Positions 1 through 9,250 of a stretch of DNA of 27,311 nucleotides are shown piece after piece. Source of the DNA: an uncultured Clostridia bacterium (GTDB lineage Bacteria; Bacillota; Clostridia; Oscillospirales; Ruminococcaceae); contig CALGTU010000205.1 of assembly GCA_937901465.1 (NCBI GenBank), positions 1 to 27,311 of the forward strand, given 5' to 3'. The position numbers and the translations under genes were made by a program. Below the pieces are notes generated by a model. It had not been told where the DNA came from and made no database searches. It saw only the letters and a program-made list of their open reading frames with translations. The stretch's first letter is position 1. Every line of letters begins with the position of its first letter.

Positions 1-1
1 G

Positions 2-1726
2 GAACGTCTGAATCACTACAAAATTTACTTTATTGAATTGGAGGCAAGAAGACTGCGTTTTATGGAATATATCTATGAATCGGGCGACCCTTTCGGAGTC
101 AATATTCAGTCTGTAATCCCTGAACTTGACCTTGAAAAAGCCGCTATGCGAAACGGAATCATAATCGAATGCAAAGAAAAATATTACCGTGTATGCGCTT
201 CTGTAAACAAGAAAGATGAAATAGAACTTCGTATGCTCTATTTCGAAGATGTTACGGATTATGTTCTTTTAGAGCAGGATTTCAAAAACACAAGACCCGC
301 TGTTATGCTTGTTACTCTCGATAACTATGAAGATTTACTCCAGAGTATAAAGGAAAGCGACAAGGCGAGAATTCTCATTCAGATTGAAAAACTTATGGAA
401 AGTTTTATCGAAGAGAATGAAGGACTTCTCAGAAAAACAGCACCCGACAAATTTCTTGTCATTTTAGAAGAACAGAAAATTGCAACCGTTATAGAAAACA
501 GATTCAAGCTTCTTGACAACGCAAGACAGATTGTTGTTGACGATAAAATGACAGTTACCCTTTCTATCGGTGTCGGAAGAGGCGCAAACCTTATCGAATC
601 AGAAGATTTTGCAAAGCAGGCGCTTGATATGGCTCTCGGAAGAGGCGGCGACCAGGCGGCTGTTAAAAACGAAAACGACTATCAGTTCTTCGGTGGTGTT
701 TCAAAGGGAATTGAAAAACAGACCAAGGTTAAAACCCGTATGATTGCAAAGGGTATTATGGGGCTTATCGAAGAAAGCACTGCTGTTTATGTAATGGGAC
801 ATCGTTTCGGCGACCTTGACAGCATAGGTTCAGCGGTAGGTCTTGCTGAGGCTGTAAGAAATATGGGCAAAGCGGTAAGCGTTGTTGTCAATGCAGAAGA
901 CAACCTTGCTATTCCCCTTATCGACAGAATAAACGAGATGGACGAAAATGCCGAAACTCTCTTTATCTCTCCCGATGAGGCAGTTACAGAAATCACTCCC
1001 ACATCCCTTCTTATTATAGTTGACACACACAATCAGGATATCGTTGAATCTCCCGAGCTTTACAAGAAAGCAAAGCAGGTTGTTGTTATCGACCACCACA
1101 GAAAGATGACCAATTACATAGAAAATGCGGTTATCTTCCATCATGAGCCCTATGCTTCATCGGCTTCTGAAATGGTAACAGAACTTGTTCAGTATTTCGG
1201 AGAAGCAGGAAAACTCAGTCAGTATGCGGCAGAAGCACTTTTATCGGGAATTATGCTTGATACAAAGAGCTTTGTTATGAGAACAGGTGTAAGAACATTC
1301 GAAGCGGCGGCTTATCTTCGTAAAATGGGTGCCGATACAGTTGCTGTGCGTTCGCTTTTTGCAAACTCAATGGAATCTTATCACGAAAAGACAAAACTTG
1401 TTGCATCGGCAGAAGTCTATGAAAGATGTGCCATAGCAACAAACGATACTCCCGTTGAAAACATAAAGGTTGTCGCTCCTCAGGCGGCAGACGAACTTTT
1501 AGGTATTGCAGGGGTTGACGCGGCATTCGTTATCTATATGAATAACGGAATGGCTTGTTTCTCGGCAAGGTCACTCGGTGCTATGAATGTTCAGATAGTT
1601 ATGGAAAAACTCGGTGGCGGCGGACATCAGACAATGGCTGGCGCACAGATTGAGGGAATGAGTCTTACAGAAGCGAAAGAAGCTTTAATAAATGCTATTG
1701 ACCAGCACAGAAAGGAAATAAGCTAA
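2..1726 (+). CDS. gdpP: Cyclic-di-AMP phosphodiesterase GdpP, 5' truncated by window edge
   Basis: Membrane-bound phosphodiesterase that hydrolyses the second messenger c-di-AMP to pApA. The frame is open to the left edge, so the N-terminal membrane helices are missing and the first internal start-like codon (TTG at 38) is not the real start. What is visible, in order: a PAS-like segment, a degenerate GGDEF domain (ending near base 690), then a DHH phosphoesterase domain with MGHRFGDLDS, IIVDTHN and VVIDHH (the DHH triplet is at 1091-1099), and a DHHA1 domain with GGGGHQTMAGA (1613-1645). All metal-binding motifs look intact, so the enzyme is probably active. It heads an operon-like run with the lipoprotein gene, rplI and dnaB, which is the classic Firmicute yybT-rplI-dnaC order. 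The stop is one base before the next ATG, suggesting coupled translation. Confidence 0.95.
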   Translation, partial: ERLNHYKIYFIELEARRLRFMEYIYESGDPFGVNIQSVIPELDLEKAAMRNGIIIECKEKYYRVCASVNKKDEIELRMLYFEDVTDYVLLEQDFKNTRPAVMLVTLDNYEDLLQSIKESDKARILIQIEKLMESFIEENEGLLRKTAPDKFLVILEEQKIATVIENRFKLLDNARQIVVDDKMTVTLSIGVGRGANLIESEDFAKQALDMALGRGGDQAAVKNENDYQFFGGVSKGIEKQTKVKTRMIAKGIMGLIEESTAVYVMGHRFGDLDSIGSAVGLAEAVRNMGKAVSVVVNAEDNLAIPLIDRINEMDENAETLFISPDEAVTEITPTSLLIIVDTHNQDIVESPELYKKAKQVVVIDHHRKMTNYIENAVIFHHEPYASSASEMVTELVQYFGEAGKLSQYAAEALLSGIMLDTKSFVMRTGVRTFEAAAYLRKMGADTVAVRSLFANSMESYHEKTKLVASAEVYERCAIATNDTPVENIKVVAPQAADELLGIAGVDAAFVIYMNNGMACFSARSLGAMNVQIVMEKLGGGGHQTMAGAQIEGMSLTEAKEALINAIDQHRKEIS

Positions 1727-1727
1727 A

Positions 1728-2378
1728 ATGAATATAAAGAAATTTTCGGCTGTATTTCTTTCTGTTGCAATGGTTTTTATAATGACATCATGCAGCAAGA
1801 CAGAAACCTATGATTTCAGCAACGCGAAGACACTTTCTGACGTAAGAGAACATATGGAACAGGGCAAAATGCTTACTCAGGATTTTTATCTCGCGGTAAA
1901 AGAAACAAATACAAATTTTGAATCATACACCGAATTCTGTCGCAAGGACGGAAAAGAAGCAAGGCTTATCCGTTATGACGGCTATCAGACAAGATTTATA
2001 AGGGAAAAAGACAAATATATTGTTGTCGATGATATAAAACAGACTGCGGCTCTTTTCCCATATGAAAATACACATGATGATATTATGTGGTCGGATATAG
2101 ATTTCATAATCTGGGCAATCGATATGGCGCTTTCGGGAGAACTCAGTGATTCTTCGGGCGAAAGTGAAGGAAGTTTTACAGAAGTTTATAAAACAGAAAA
2201 CGGCGACAGCCTGGTTTTTGAATTCGAAGCCGGAAAGCTGAAAACTCTTGTTCTTTCAGATAAATCGGACAAGATTATCGCAACATATGAAATAAGCTAT
2301 GACGAAAAGGGCGGAGAAAAAAGTCTTTTCAAATACAAAGGATATCAGATAACAGATATGCGTAATACGGAGGAATAA
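1728..2378 (+). CDS. Putative lipoprotein of unknown function
   Basis: 216 residues. The N-terminus is a short basic segment, then a hydrophobic stretch and a lipobox-like IMTSC with Cys22, so it is probably exported and lipid-anchored. The mature part is soluble-looking, mixed alpha/beta in composition, with many Lys, Asp and aromatic residues and no motif I recognise. Its ATG lies one base after the gdpP stop, and it is followed four bases later by rplI, so it is almost certainly co-transcribed. The size and style (Tyr- and Lys-rich strands such as YDEKGGEKSLFKYKGYQI near the end) resemble small LolA/LppX-like carrier folds, but that is only an impression. Being wedged between gdpP and rplI, an otherwise conserved pair, is its most informative property. 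Confidence 0.75.
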   Translation: MNIKKFSAVFLSVAMVFIMTSCSKTETYDFSNAKTLSDVREHMEQGKMLTQDFYLAVKETNTNFESYTEFCRKDGKEARLIRYDGYQTRFIREKDKYIVVDDIKQTAALFPYENTHDDIMWSDIDFIIWAIDMALSGELSDSSGESEGSFTEVYKTENGDSLVFEFEAGKLKTLVLSDKSDKIIATYEISYDEKGGEKSLFKYKGYQITDMRNTEE

Positions 2379-2382
2379 TAAA

Positions 2383-2826
2383 ATGAAGGTAATTTTTTTA
2401 AAGGACGTTAAAGGAACAGCAAAAGCAGGAGAAGTAAAAGAAGTTGCAGACGGATTTGCAAGAAACTCACTTATCCCCAAAAAACTCGCAGTTGAGGCTA
2501 CTCCCGAGAATATGTCTGAACTTAACGGAAAGAAGTCATCCGAACAGCATAAGATTGACGTTGCAAGAGCAGAAGCTATGGAATGTGCTGAAAAAATCAA
2601 GGGAAAGAAAATAACTCTTAAAGCAAAAGCAGGTCAGGGCGGAAAACTTTTCGGTTCTGTTACAGCATCCAATATAGCAGACGAAATCTCTAAGCAGTTA
2701 GGCGTTAAGGTTGAAAAGAAAAAGATAAATGTTGCCGATATAAAGGCTTTCGGAACATTTACAGCAGAAGTAAAACTCTATACAGGTATCTCTGCCGAAG
2801 TTTCGGTTGAAGTTACGGAGGGTTAA
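2383..2826 (+). CDS. rplI: 50S ribosomal protein bL9
   Basis: 147 residues, the normal length for bL9, which binds 23S rRNA near the base of the L1 stalk and helps hold reading frame. The N-terminal rRNA-binding domain is typical: MKVIFLKDVKG, then GEVKEVADGFARNSLIPK (about residues 15-33). A Lys-rich linking helix (about 45-75) leads to the C-terminal domain with LFGSVTASNIADEI. A GGAGG ribosome binding site sits at 2370-2374, inside the end of the lipoprotein gene. It is followed six bases later by dnaB, as in many Firmicutes. Confidence 0.97.
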   Translation: MKVIFLKDVKGTAKAGEVKEVADGFARNSLIPKKLAVEATPENMSELNGKKSSEQHKIDVARAEAMECAEKIKGKKITLKAKAGQGGKLFGSVTASNIADEISKQLGVKVEKKKINVADIKAFGTFTAEVKLYTGISAEVSVEVTEG

Positions 2827-2832
2827 ACCAAT

Positions 2833-4170
2833 ATGAACTTTGATAGTTTAAAAGACAATGATGCTACAAGAAGCATTGAATATGAACAGACTGTCATAGG
2901 TGCGATTCTTCTTAATCCGAATGCCGTTGCCGACGCTATGGAAATAGTTAAGGCCGAATATTTTTCAGAAGAAAATCACAGAAAACTCTTTCAGATAATC
3001 GTAAACAAATTCACTCTCGGCGAAAAAGCCGATGCTATGACAGTTTTAAACGACGCTGTAGATGAAGGAGTTTTTCAGACATCCGCAGAGGGAAAGAAAT
3101 ATCTTCTCTCGATTATGGACGAAGTTCCCACAACGGAAAATATAAGGGATTATTGTGAAATTCTCCGCGATAAATATGAAAAACGTGCACTCATTGAAGC
3201 TATGCAGGAAATAGCTTCTGCCGCTATGGAAAGCGGAGAAAAATCATCGGCACTTTTAGACCTTGCCGAACAGAAAATCTATGACATAAGAAAAGGCAAA
3301 GAAACATCGGGGCTTGTTAAAATCGAAGACGCTCTTGTAAACGCTTTTGATAACCTCAAAAAAATCAGCGGTGAAGACAGAGACAAATATCTCGGTGCTA
3401 AAATGGGCTTTGCCGACCTTGACAGAACTCTTACGGGTCTTAACAAATCAGACCTTATCGTCGTTGCGGCACGTCCGGGTATGGGTAAAACAGCATTTGC
3501 ACTCAATATAGTTACAAATGCATGTATGAAAAACGAGGGCATGAAGGTTGCTGTTTTCTCTCTCGAAATGTCAAACGAACAGCTTGTAATGAGAATGCTC
3601 TCTTCTGAATCGAGAGTTCCCAGCCAGAGCCTTAAAACAGGAAATATCTCGGGCGAAGAATGGGAACGTCTTTCAATAGGCGCCGCTCATCTTGCTAAAA
3701 TGAACATTTATCTTTCGGATGCGGGCGGACTTACTGTTCCCCAGATGAAAGCAAAACTGAGAAGAATAAAGGGATTAGGTCTTGTTGTTATCGACTACTT
3801 ACAGCTTATGGATTCGGCCAAAGTTAAAAGCGGAAACCGAGTTGAAGTTGTTTCTGAAATCACAAGACAGCTTAAACTTATGGCAAAGGAACTTGATGTT
3901 CCCGTTATTGTTCTTTCACAGCTCGCGCGTGGCCCCGAAAGCAGAACAGACCACAGACCTATGCTTTCAGACCTTCGTGAATCGGGTTCTATAGAACAGG
4001 ACGCAGACATCGTTATGATGCTTTATCGTGATGCATATTATCACCCCGAAACCGAACAGCAGAATTTATCTGAATGTATCGTTGCTAAAAACAGACACGG
4101 CGAAGTAGGAACAGTAAATCTTGTATGGGATGGTCAGTATACAAGATTTTCAGGAATGGCGAAAGAGTAA
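2833..4170 (+). CDS. dnaB: Replicative DNA helicase DnaB
   Basis: Hexameric 5'-3' helicase that unwinds DNA at the replication fork. It has 445 residues, full family length. The N-terminal DnaB domain (about 10-115) begins with SIEYEQTVIGAILLNP. The RecA-like C-terminal domain carries Walker A (ARPGMGKT, about residues 213-220), the FSLEMSNEQL segment, Walker B (VVIDYLQLM) and the SQLARGPESR and DLRESGSIEQDAD motifs. The ATG at 2833 has GGAGG twelve bases upstream (2817-2821), within the end of rplI. It is named dnaC in Bacillus nomenclature. No intein or insertion is seen. Confidence 0.97.
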   Translation: MNFDSLKDNDATRSIEYEQTVIGAILLNPNAVADAMEIVKAEYFSEENHRKLFQIIVNKFTLGEKADAMTVLNDAVDEGVFQTSAEGKKYLLSIMDEVPTTENIRDYCEILRDKYEKRALIEAMQEIASAAMESGEKSSALLDLAEQKIYDIRKGKETSGLVKIEDALVNAFDNLKKISGEDRDKYLGAKMGFADLDRTLTGLNKSDLIVVAARPGMGKTAFALNIVTNACMKNEGMKVAVFSLEMSNEQLVMRMLSSESRVPSQSLKTGNISGEEWERLSIGAAHLAKMNIYLSDAGGLTVPQMKAKLRRIKGLGLVVIDYLQLMDSAKVKSGNRVEVVSEITRQLKLMAKELDVPVIVLSQLARGPESRTDHRPMLSDLRESGSIEQDADIVMMLYRDAYYHPETEQQNLSECIVAKNRHGEVGTVNLVWDGQYTRFSGMAKE

Positions 4171-4175
4171 AGATT

Positions 4176-6200
4176 ATGATACATAAACCGGAAATACTCG
4201 CTCCCGCAGGGAGTTTAGAAAGCGTTTACGCCGCTGTAAGATGCGGCGCCGACGCTGTTTATCTCGGTGGAAAAGAATTCTCGGCAAGAGGAAACGCAAC
4301 AAATTTCACCGAAGATGAACTTAAAGAGGCGGTTTCTTACTGCCATTTAAACGGAGTTTCTGTTCATCAGGCGATAAATACAATCGCTTTTGACAAAAAC
4401 TTCGAAACCCTTTTAAAAGTTGCCGTCCATTCTGCAGAAATCGGAGTGGACGCATTTATTATTCAGGACTTAGGCGTTTTTTCTCTGATAAAAAACGCTC
4501 TTCCCGATATGCCCTTACATGCTTCAACACAGATGACAATCCATTCCGTAGACGGCGCTAAAAAGGCAATGGAAATGGGATTTTCAAGGGTTGTTCTTTC
4601 AAGAGAACTCTCTCTTTCTGATATAGAAGAAATCTGTAAACTTCCCGTTGAGGTTGAAGTTTTTATCCATGGTGCTTTATGTATGTCCGTTTCGGGACAG
4701 TGTTTCATGTCTGCTATGATAGGCGGAAGAAGTGCTAACCGAGGACTTTGTGCACAGAGTTGCAGACTTCCCTTTTCGGCTGATAAATCGGATTATTATG
4801 CACTTTCTTTAAAAGATTTGTCATATATCCCCGAGATAAATTCACTTGTTAAAGCAGGGGTGAAATCCTTTAAGATAGAGGGAAGAATGAAACGCCCCGA
4901 ATATGTTGCATCGGCTGTAAACGCCGTTAAAAACGCACTTTCGGGTGAAAAATACGATATGAGCGTTTTAAAGGCGGTTTTCTCTCGCGGTGGTTTTACT
5001 AACGGCTATTTAAAAACCGAGCTCGGAAAGAATATGTTCGGGATAAGAGAAAAAGAAGATGTTATTTCGGCGAAGGATTACTTCCCCGAAATCCGCGAAC
5101 TTTACCGCAGAGATATCGGAAGAAGAGAGATTTCGTTCGAACTTTTTGCACACGAAAATGAAGAAATGAAACTTTCTGCTTTTTGTGACGGAAAAGAAAC
5201 CGAAGTTTCCGGTGTTGCTCCGAAAACGGCAGAAAGCAAGCCTTCAGATGAAAATTTCTTCAGAGAAAAACTTTCTAAACTCGGTAATACTCCCTTTATC
5301 TTAAAAGAAATAAAATGCGATATCGGAGAGAATATTTTCGTTCCCGCTTCTGCTGTAAACGACATAAGAAGAAAAGCGGTTGAAGAGATTTCTGTTCTTT
5401 TAACAGAAAACAAAAAACACAGAGTAAACAAAGATGTTCTTAAAAAGGGCGGAAGATATATTCCCGAAAATCCGCCCTATATAAGAATTTCAGTTAAAAA
5501 GGCGGAACAGATTAAAGGACTTTCAGAGAATGTAAAGGAGATAGTTCTTCCCCTTTCAGAATATGAAAAGGTTGACGCTTTTGATAAAATTCTTCTCGCT
5601 CCCCCACGCTTTATCACCGACGAAAACAAGATAAGAGATACCCTTATAAAAGCAAAAGAAAAGGGATTTTCTCATGTTTACTGCAACAATATCGCTCATC
5701 TTGAAACAGCAGAAAATCTCGGACTTATCTGTCACGCAGGATTCGGAATGAACATTGCTAATTCATATTCTCTTGATATGATAAAGAATATGGGTGCTAT
5801 CGATACAGAACTTTCGTTTGAAATGAAACTCTCACAGATTTCATCTCTTTCGGGCGATATAAAAAGAGGGATTATAGCATCTGGCAGACTTCCTCTGATG
5901 CTTACAAGAAATTGTCCCATAAAATCACAGGTTGGTTGTAAAAACTGCAGGAAAATCCTTATCGACAGAAAGGGAGCGAAGTTCCCCGTTTACTGTTATA
6001 ATGATTACGCTGAAATTCTTAACTGTAACACCCTTTATCTTGGTGACAAAAAAGATGAAATAAGGGGCGTTGATTTTATGACTATGCTTTTTTATGACGA
6101 AACTCCCGACGAAATCAACAAGGCGATAGATAATTTTATAAACGAAAAAAATCCTCCCGCTGATTTCACAAGAGGACTTTATATGAGAGGTGTTGAATAA
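4176..6200 (+). CDS. U32 family protein, RlhA-like (putative 23S rRNA C2501 hydroxylase)
   Basis: 674 residues from the ATG at 4176. That start gives the standard N-terminus MIHKPEILAPAGS; a longer frame running back into dnaB has no matching signal. The U32 signature is clear (EVFIHGALCMSVSGQCFMS, about residues 167-185), followed by the Cys-bearing GLCAQSCRLPF, a likely Fe-S ligand set. The middle (about 300-430) matches the DUF3656 region found in RlhA, and a second U32-like half follows, with NCPIKSQVGCKNC. RlhA of E. coli hydroxylates 23S rRNA; most Firmicute copies are simply called U32 peptidases, and protease activity is doubtful for this group. The stop codon overlaps the dut start by one base (TAATG). 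The assignment to RlhA rather than another U32 subgroup is inference. Confidence 0.85.
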   Translation: MIHKPEILAPAGSLESVYAAVRCGADAVYLGGKEFSARGNATNFTEDELKEAVSYCHLNGVSVHQAINTIAFDKNFETLLKVAVHSAEIGVDAFIIQDLGVFSLIKNALPDMPLHASTQMTIHSVDGAKKAMEMGFSRVVLSRELSLSDIEEICKLPVEVEVFIHGALCMSVSGQCFMSAMIGGRSANRGLCAQSCRLPFSADKSDYYALSLKDLSYIPEINSLVKAGVKSFKIEGRMKRPEYVASAVNAVKNALSGEKYDMSVLKAVFSRGGFTNGYLKTELGKNMFGIREKEDVISAKDYFPEIRELYRRDIGRREISFELFAHENEEMKLSAFCDGKETEVSGVAPKTAESKPSDENFFREKLSKLGNTPFILKEIKCDIGENIFVPASAVNDIRRKAVEEISVLLTENKKHRVNKDVLKKGGRYIPENPPYIRISVKKAEQIKGLSENVKEIVLPLSEYEKVDAFDKILLAPPRFITDENKIRDTLIKAKEKGFSHVYCNNIAHLETAENLGLICHAGFGMNIANSYSLDMIKNMGAIDTELSFEMKLSQISSLSGDIKRGIIASGRLPLMLTRNCPIKSQVGCKNCRKILIDRKGAKFPVYCYNDYAEILNCNTLYLGDKKDEIRGVDFMTMLFYDETPDEINKAIDNFINEKNPPADFTRGLYMRGVE

Positions 6201-6631
6201 TGAAGATAAAGCTTTTAAGAGAGGGTGCAAAAATCCCCGAAAGAGCAACAGAAGGCTCGGCAGGTTATGATTTATGTGCTTGTATCGAAAATGATATTAT
6301 TCTTAAACCGCGTGAAATAAAAATCATTCCTACAGGAATTTCTGTTATGGCAGAAAAAAACACCGCCGTTATGATATATGCAAGAAGCGGACTTTCAACA
6401 AAACACGGTATCTCTCTTGCTAATGGTGTCGGTGTTGTTGACAGCGATTACAGAGGCGAAGTAGGCGTTGCACTTATAAACAACGGAACTGAAAACTTTA
6501 CAATAGAAAACGGAATGAGAATAGCTCAGATGGTTATAACTCCCGTTTTAACACCCGACCTTATAGTTTCTGATGAACTTTCAGAAACAGAACGTGGCGC
6601 AGGCGGTTTCGGTTCAACGGGAAAGAAATAA
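6200..6631 (+). CDS. dut: dUTP diphosphatase (dUTPase)
   Basis: Trimeric enzyme that converts dUTP to dUMP and pyrophosphate, keeping uracil out of DNA and feeding thymidylate synthesis. It has 143 residues, the usual length. Motifs appear in order: AGYDLCA (motif 1), ARSGLS (motif 2), GVVDSDYRGEVGVALIN (motif 3), RIAQMV (motif 4) and a Gly-rich C-terminal RGAGGFGSTG (motif 5) that closes over the active site. The ATG overlaps the stop of the U32 gene, so it is translationally coupled, and it is the last gene before a strong terminator. Confidence 0.96.
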   Translation: MKIKLLREGAKIPERATEGSAGYDLCACIENDIILKPREIKIIPTGISVMAEKNTAVMIYARSGLSTKHGISLANGVGVVDSDYRGEVGVALINNGTENFTIENGMRIAQMVITPVLTPDLIVSDELSETERGAGGFGSTGKK

Positions 6632-6637
6632 GATATT

Positions 6638-6672
6638 AAAAAGGGCACCCATGAGGGTGCCTTTTTCTTTTT
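6638..6672 (+). terminator. Intrinsic terminator after dut
   Basis: A hairpin with GGCACCC paired to GGGTGCC around an ATGA loop (6651-6654), extended by a G-T wobble and five A-T pairs, and followed by a T-rich run. The flanking A and T tracts would let it work in both directions. Confidence 0.92.
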
Positions 6673-6713
6673 AAAATAGATATTATACTTTTTTAAAATC
6701 AAATGTAAAAACA

Positions 6714-6795
6714 AAAAGATCACCCGTATTTCAAGGAAACACGACGACGCCGTACTGGTGTACTGCTAGGAGTGTTGACAAAGAAAGACGGGTGA
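6714..6795 (-). ncRNA. Long folded 3' element and terminator of glgP (possible structured RNA)
   Basis: On the minus strand, just after the glgP stop, TCACCCGT (6788-6795) pairs with ACGGGTGA (6720-6727) around a 60-base interior, and a T-rich run follows at once. The interior can fold further: TTTC/GAAA, AACAC/GTGTT, then GC-GTAC with an ACCA loop closed by GTAC-GC. The result is a multi-helix rod of about 76 bases. The interior is much richer in GC than its surroundings. At the least it is the glgP terminator. The elaborate fold suggests a conserved structured RNA or a small mobile repeat, but I cannot match it to a named family. Confidence 0.5.
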
Positions 6796-6807
6796 GATTT
6801 CTTATTT

Positions 6808-9204
6808 TTACTTTGTGAGGTTCCAGATGTCGCGTGCGTAGTCTTCTACTGCTCTGTCTGCTGAGAAGATTCCTGCGCCTGCTATGTTGTTGAGTGACAT
6901 CTTGTTCCAAGCTGTTGTATCCTTATACTTTTCTGATGAGAATGCCTGTGCTCTCTGATAGTCTGCAAAGTCAGCAAGAACCATGTAAGGATCCTTATAT
7001 CTGAGGCTGTTTGCAACTTCTTCGAATGTGCAACCGTTAATTCCGCGATACATTCTTTCAATAGCCGCTCTGATGATGTAGTTATCGTTGTAGTAGTTTT
7101 CAGGGTTATAGCCTGATGCCTTCTTCTGAAGAACTTCATCTTTAAGCATACCGAATGTGATGATGTTATCAGGGCCTACTGCATCACCGATTTCGATGTT
7201 AGCGCCATCGAATGTTCCGAGTGTTACGGCACCGTTGAGCATAAGCTTCATATTACCTGTTCCCGAAGCTTCTGTTCCTGCGAGAGAAATCTGTTCTGAA
7301 ATATCACTTGCGGGCATGAGGATTTCTGAAAGTGTAACCTTATAGTCTTCGAGGAAGTAAACAGCAAGTTTATCCTTGATCTTATCGTTCTTTCTGATTT
7401 CTTCAGAAATAGCCCAGATCATCTTGATAATCTGTTTAGCGAGATAATATCCGGGTGCTGCCTTAGCCGCGAAGATATATGTCTTTGGTGTGAAATCCAT
7501 ATCGGGATTTTCAAGAAGTGCATTATACTGAGCGATGATGTTAAGAGCGTTAAGGTGCTGACGCTTATATTCATGAAGACGCTTAACCTGAACGTCGAAG
7601 ATGCTGTCTGTATTGAGAACAACACCTGAATGCTGTTTGATGTATTTCGCGAAAGTTTCCTTATTCTGCTTCTTAACCTTAGCGAGCTTATTGAGAACCT
7701 GTGTGTCGTTTTCAAATACACAGAACTTCTTGAGTTCAGAAGCGTCCTTGAGGAACTTATCGCCGATTGTTTCAGTAAGAAGCTTTGTAAGGCCAGGGTT
7801 AGACTGATGAAGCCATCTTCTGTAAGCGATACCGTTTGTAACGTTCTTGAACTTATGAGGTGTATCAATGTATTCGTTATTGAAAACTTCGTGCTTGATG
7901 ATTTCAGAATGGAGCTTTGATACGCCGTTTACGCTGTGTGATGCATCAAGACAGAGGTTAGCCATATGAATCTGGTTGTTCTGAATGATAGACATTCTTG
8001 AAACTCTGCCTGCGTCGCCTGTTCTTTCCATAAGAGCAGAGCAGTATCTCTGGTTGATTTCGCAGATGATTGAGTAGATACGGGGAATAACTTCCTTAAC
8101 GAGATTCTGATCCCATTTTTCGAGAGCTTCCGCCATAACTGTGTGGTTTGTATATGCGAATGTGTTTCTTACGATATGCCAAGCTTTGTTCCAGCTATAA
8201 CCGCAATCATCGAGAAGAATTCTCATGAGTTCGGGGATAGCGAGTGTGGGGTGTGTATCGTTGATATGTATAGCAACCTTTTCGTGAAGGTTATCGAGTG
8301 TTCCGTAAACGCTCATATGATGGTTTACAATGTCACCCACAGAAGCGGCACAAAGGAAATACTGCTGACGAAGACGGAGTGATTTTCCTTCTAAATGGTT
8401 ATCGTTGGGGTAAAGAACCTTTGAGATAGCCTGAGCCATGCTGTTCTGACCGAGAGCCTTGGCATAATCACCCTGATTGAACATAGCCATATCGAATGAA
8501 GGAGATTTTGCCTGCCAGAGTCTTAAAACAGAAACTGCTTCTGAATCATAACCTGAAACATACATATCATAAGGAACAGCGAGAACTGTTGAGTAGTCAA
8601 CATGTGAAACATGGTGATACTGATTATCCCAGTATTCGTTGAGTTTTCCGTCGAAATGGATTTCAACAGCCTTATCGAGCTTGGGAACAAGCCATACCTG
8701 ACCGCCGGGAAGCCAGTTATCAGGAAGTTCTGTCTGCCAGCCGTTTTCGATTTTCTGGCGGAAGATACCATATTCATAACAGATTGAATAACCCATACCT
8801 GCATAGCCCTGTGTTGCAAGCCCATCGAGGTAACAAGCCGCAAGACGACCGAGACCGCCGTTTCCAAGGCCAGCGTCGGGTTCGTATTCATAGATATTGT
8901 CAAGCTTGATGCCGTATTCTTTTAAAACATCACGAACTTCGTTCTGAATGCCGAGGTTATAGAGTGATGTCTTTAAAGAACGACCCATAAGAAATTCCAT
9001 TGAGAGATAGTGAATCTGTTTTTTACCTTCTGAATGGACTTTGTTCATAAACTTTCTGCGTTTTCTTCTGAGGTGTGAAACAACTACTGATGCGAGTGCT
9101 TCATACACCTGCTTATCTGAGGCTTCGTTGGGTTCGAGGTTATAATCCATCTGAACCTTCTGAAGAAACTCCTCCTTGAGCTGCTTTTTAGTAAGTTCTG
9201 CCAT
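6808..9204 (-). CDS. glgP: Glycogen/maltodextrin phosphorylase
   Basis: GT35 phosphorylase that releases glucose-1-phosphate from alpha-1,4-glucan using pyridoxal phosphate. It has 798 residues from the ATG at 9204, which has AGGTGG eight bases upstream; a GTG at 9216 lies inside that ribosome binding site and is rejected. Typical motifs: HYLSMEFLMGRSL near the N-terminus, GNGGLGRLAACYLD, HINDTHP, RLHEYKRQ, and the PLP segment EASGTGNMK with the Schiff-base lysine at Lys653, then GTFDGANIEI. The long N-terminal regulatory extension of animal enzymes is absent, as is usual for bacteria. It is monocistronic, with its own promoter (9251-9279). It is likely to work with the GH13 enzyme at 12139 in cytosolic glucan breakdown, though the two are not in one operon. 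Confidence 0.96.
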   Translation of the reverse strand: MAELTKKQLKEEFLQKVQMDYNLEPNEASDKQVYEALASVVVSHLRRKRRKFMNKVHSEGKKQIHYLSMEFLMGRSLKTSLYNLGIQNEVRDVLKEYGIKLDNIYEYEPDAGLGNGGLGRLAACYLDGLATQGYAGMGYSICYEYGIFRQKIENGWQTELPDNWLPGGQVWLVPKLDKAVEIHFDGKLNEYWDNQYHHVSHVDYSTVLAVPYDMYVSGYDSEAVSVLRLWQAKSPSFDMAMFNQGDYAKALGQNSMAQAISKVLYPNDNHLEGKSLRLRQQYFLCAASVGDIVNHHMSVYGTLDNLHEKVAIHINDTHPTLAIPELMRILLDDCGYSWNKAWHIVRNTFAYTNHTVMAEALEKWDQNLVKEVIPRIYSIICEINQRYCSALMERTGDAGRVSRMSIIQNNQIHMANLCLDASHSVNGVSKLHSEIIKHEVFNNEYIDTPHKFKNVTNGIAYRRWLHQSNPGLTKLLTETIGDKFLKDASELKKFCVFENDTQVLNKLAKVKKQNKETFAKYIKQHSGVVLNTDSIFDVQVKRLHEYKRQHLNALNIIAQYNALLENPDMDFTPKTYIFAAKAAPGYYLAKQIIKMIWAISEEIRKNDKIKDKLAVYFLEDYKVTLSEILMPASDISEQISLAGTEASGTGNMKLMLNGAVTLGTFDGANIEIGDAVGPDNIITFGMLKDEVLQKKASGYNPENYYNDNYIIRAAIERMYRGINGCTFEEVANSLRYKDPYMVLADFADYQRAQAFSSEKYKDTTAWNKMSLNNIAGAGIFSADRAVEDYARDIWNLTK

Positions 9205-9250
9205 TATGTTAACCACCTATCATATATATAAAAATATTTATGCAACAAAC

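Noticed and set aside
787..1144. Minus-strand open frames opposite gdpP
   Set aside because: They overlap the conserved DHH region, lack ribosome binding sites and resemble no protein; they are shadow frames.
6720..6795. Integron attC site or small self-cleaving ribozyme
   Set aside because: The arms lack the RYYYAAC and GTTRRRY boxes of attC sites, and the hammerhead core CTGANGA is absent on both strands. No integron integrase is in the window.
7419..7868. 149-codon frame overlapping glgP in another minus-strand frame
   Set aside because: Serine- and leucine-rich low-complexity translation typical of an out-of-frame reading of a strongly coding gene; no start signal.
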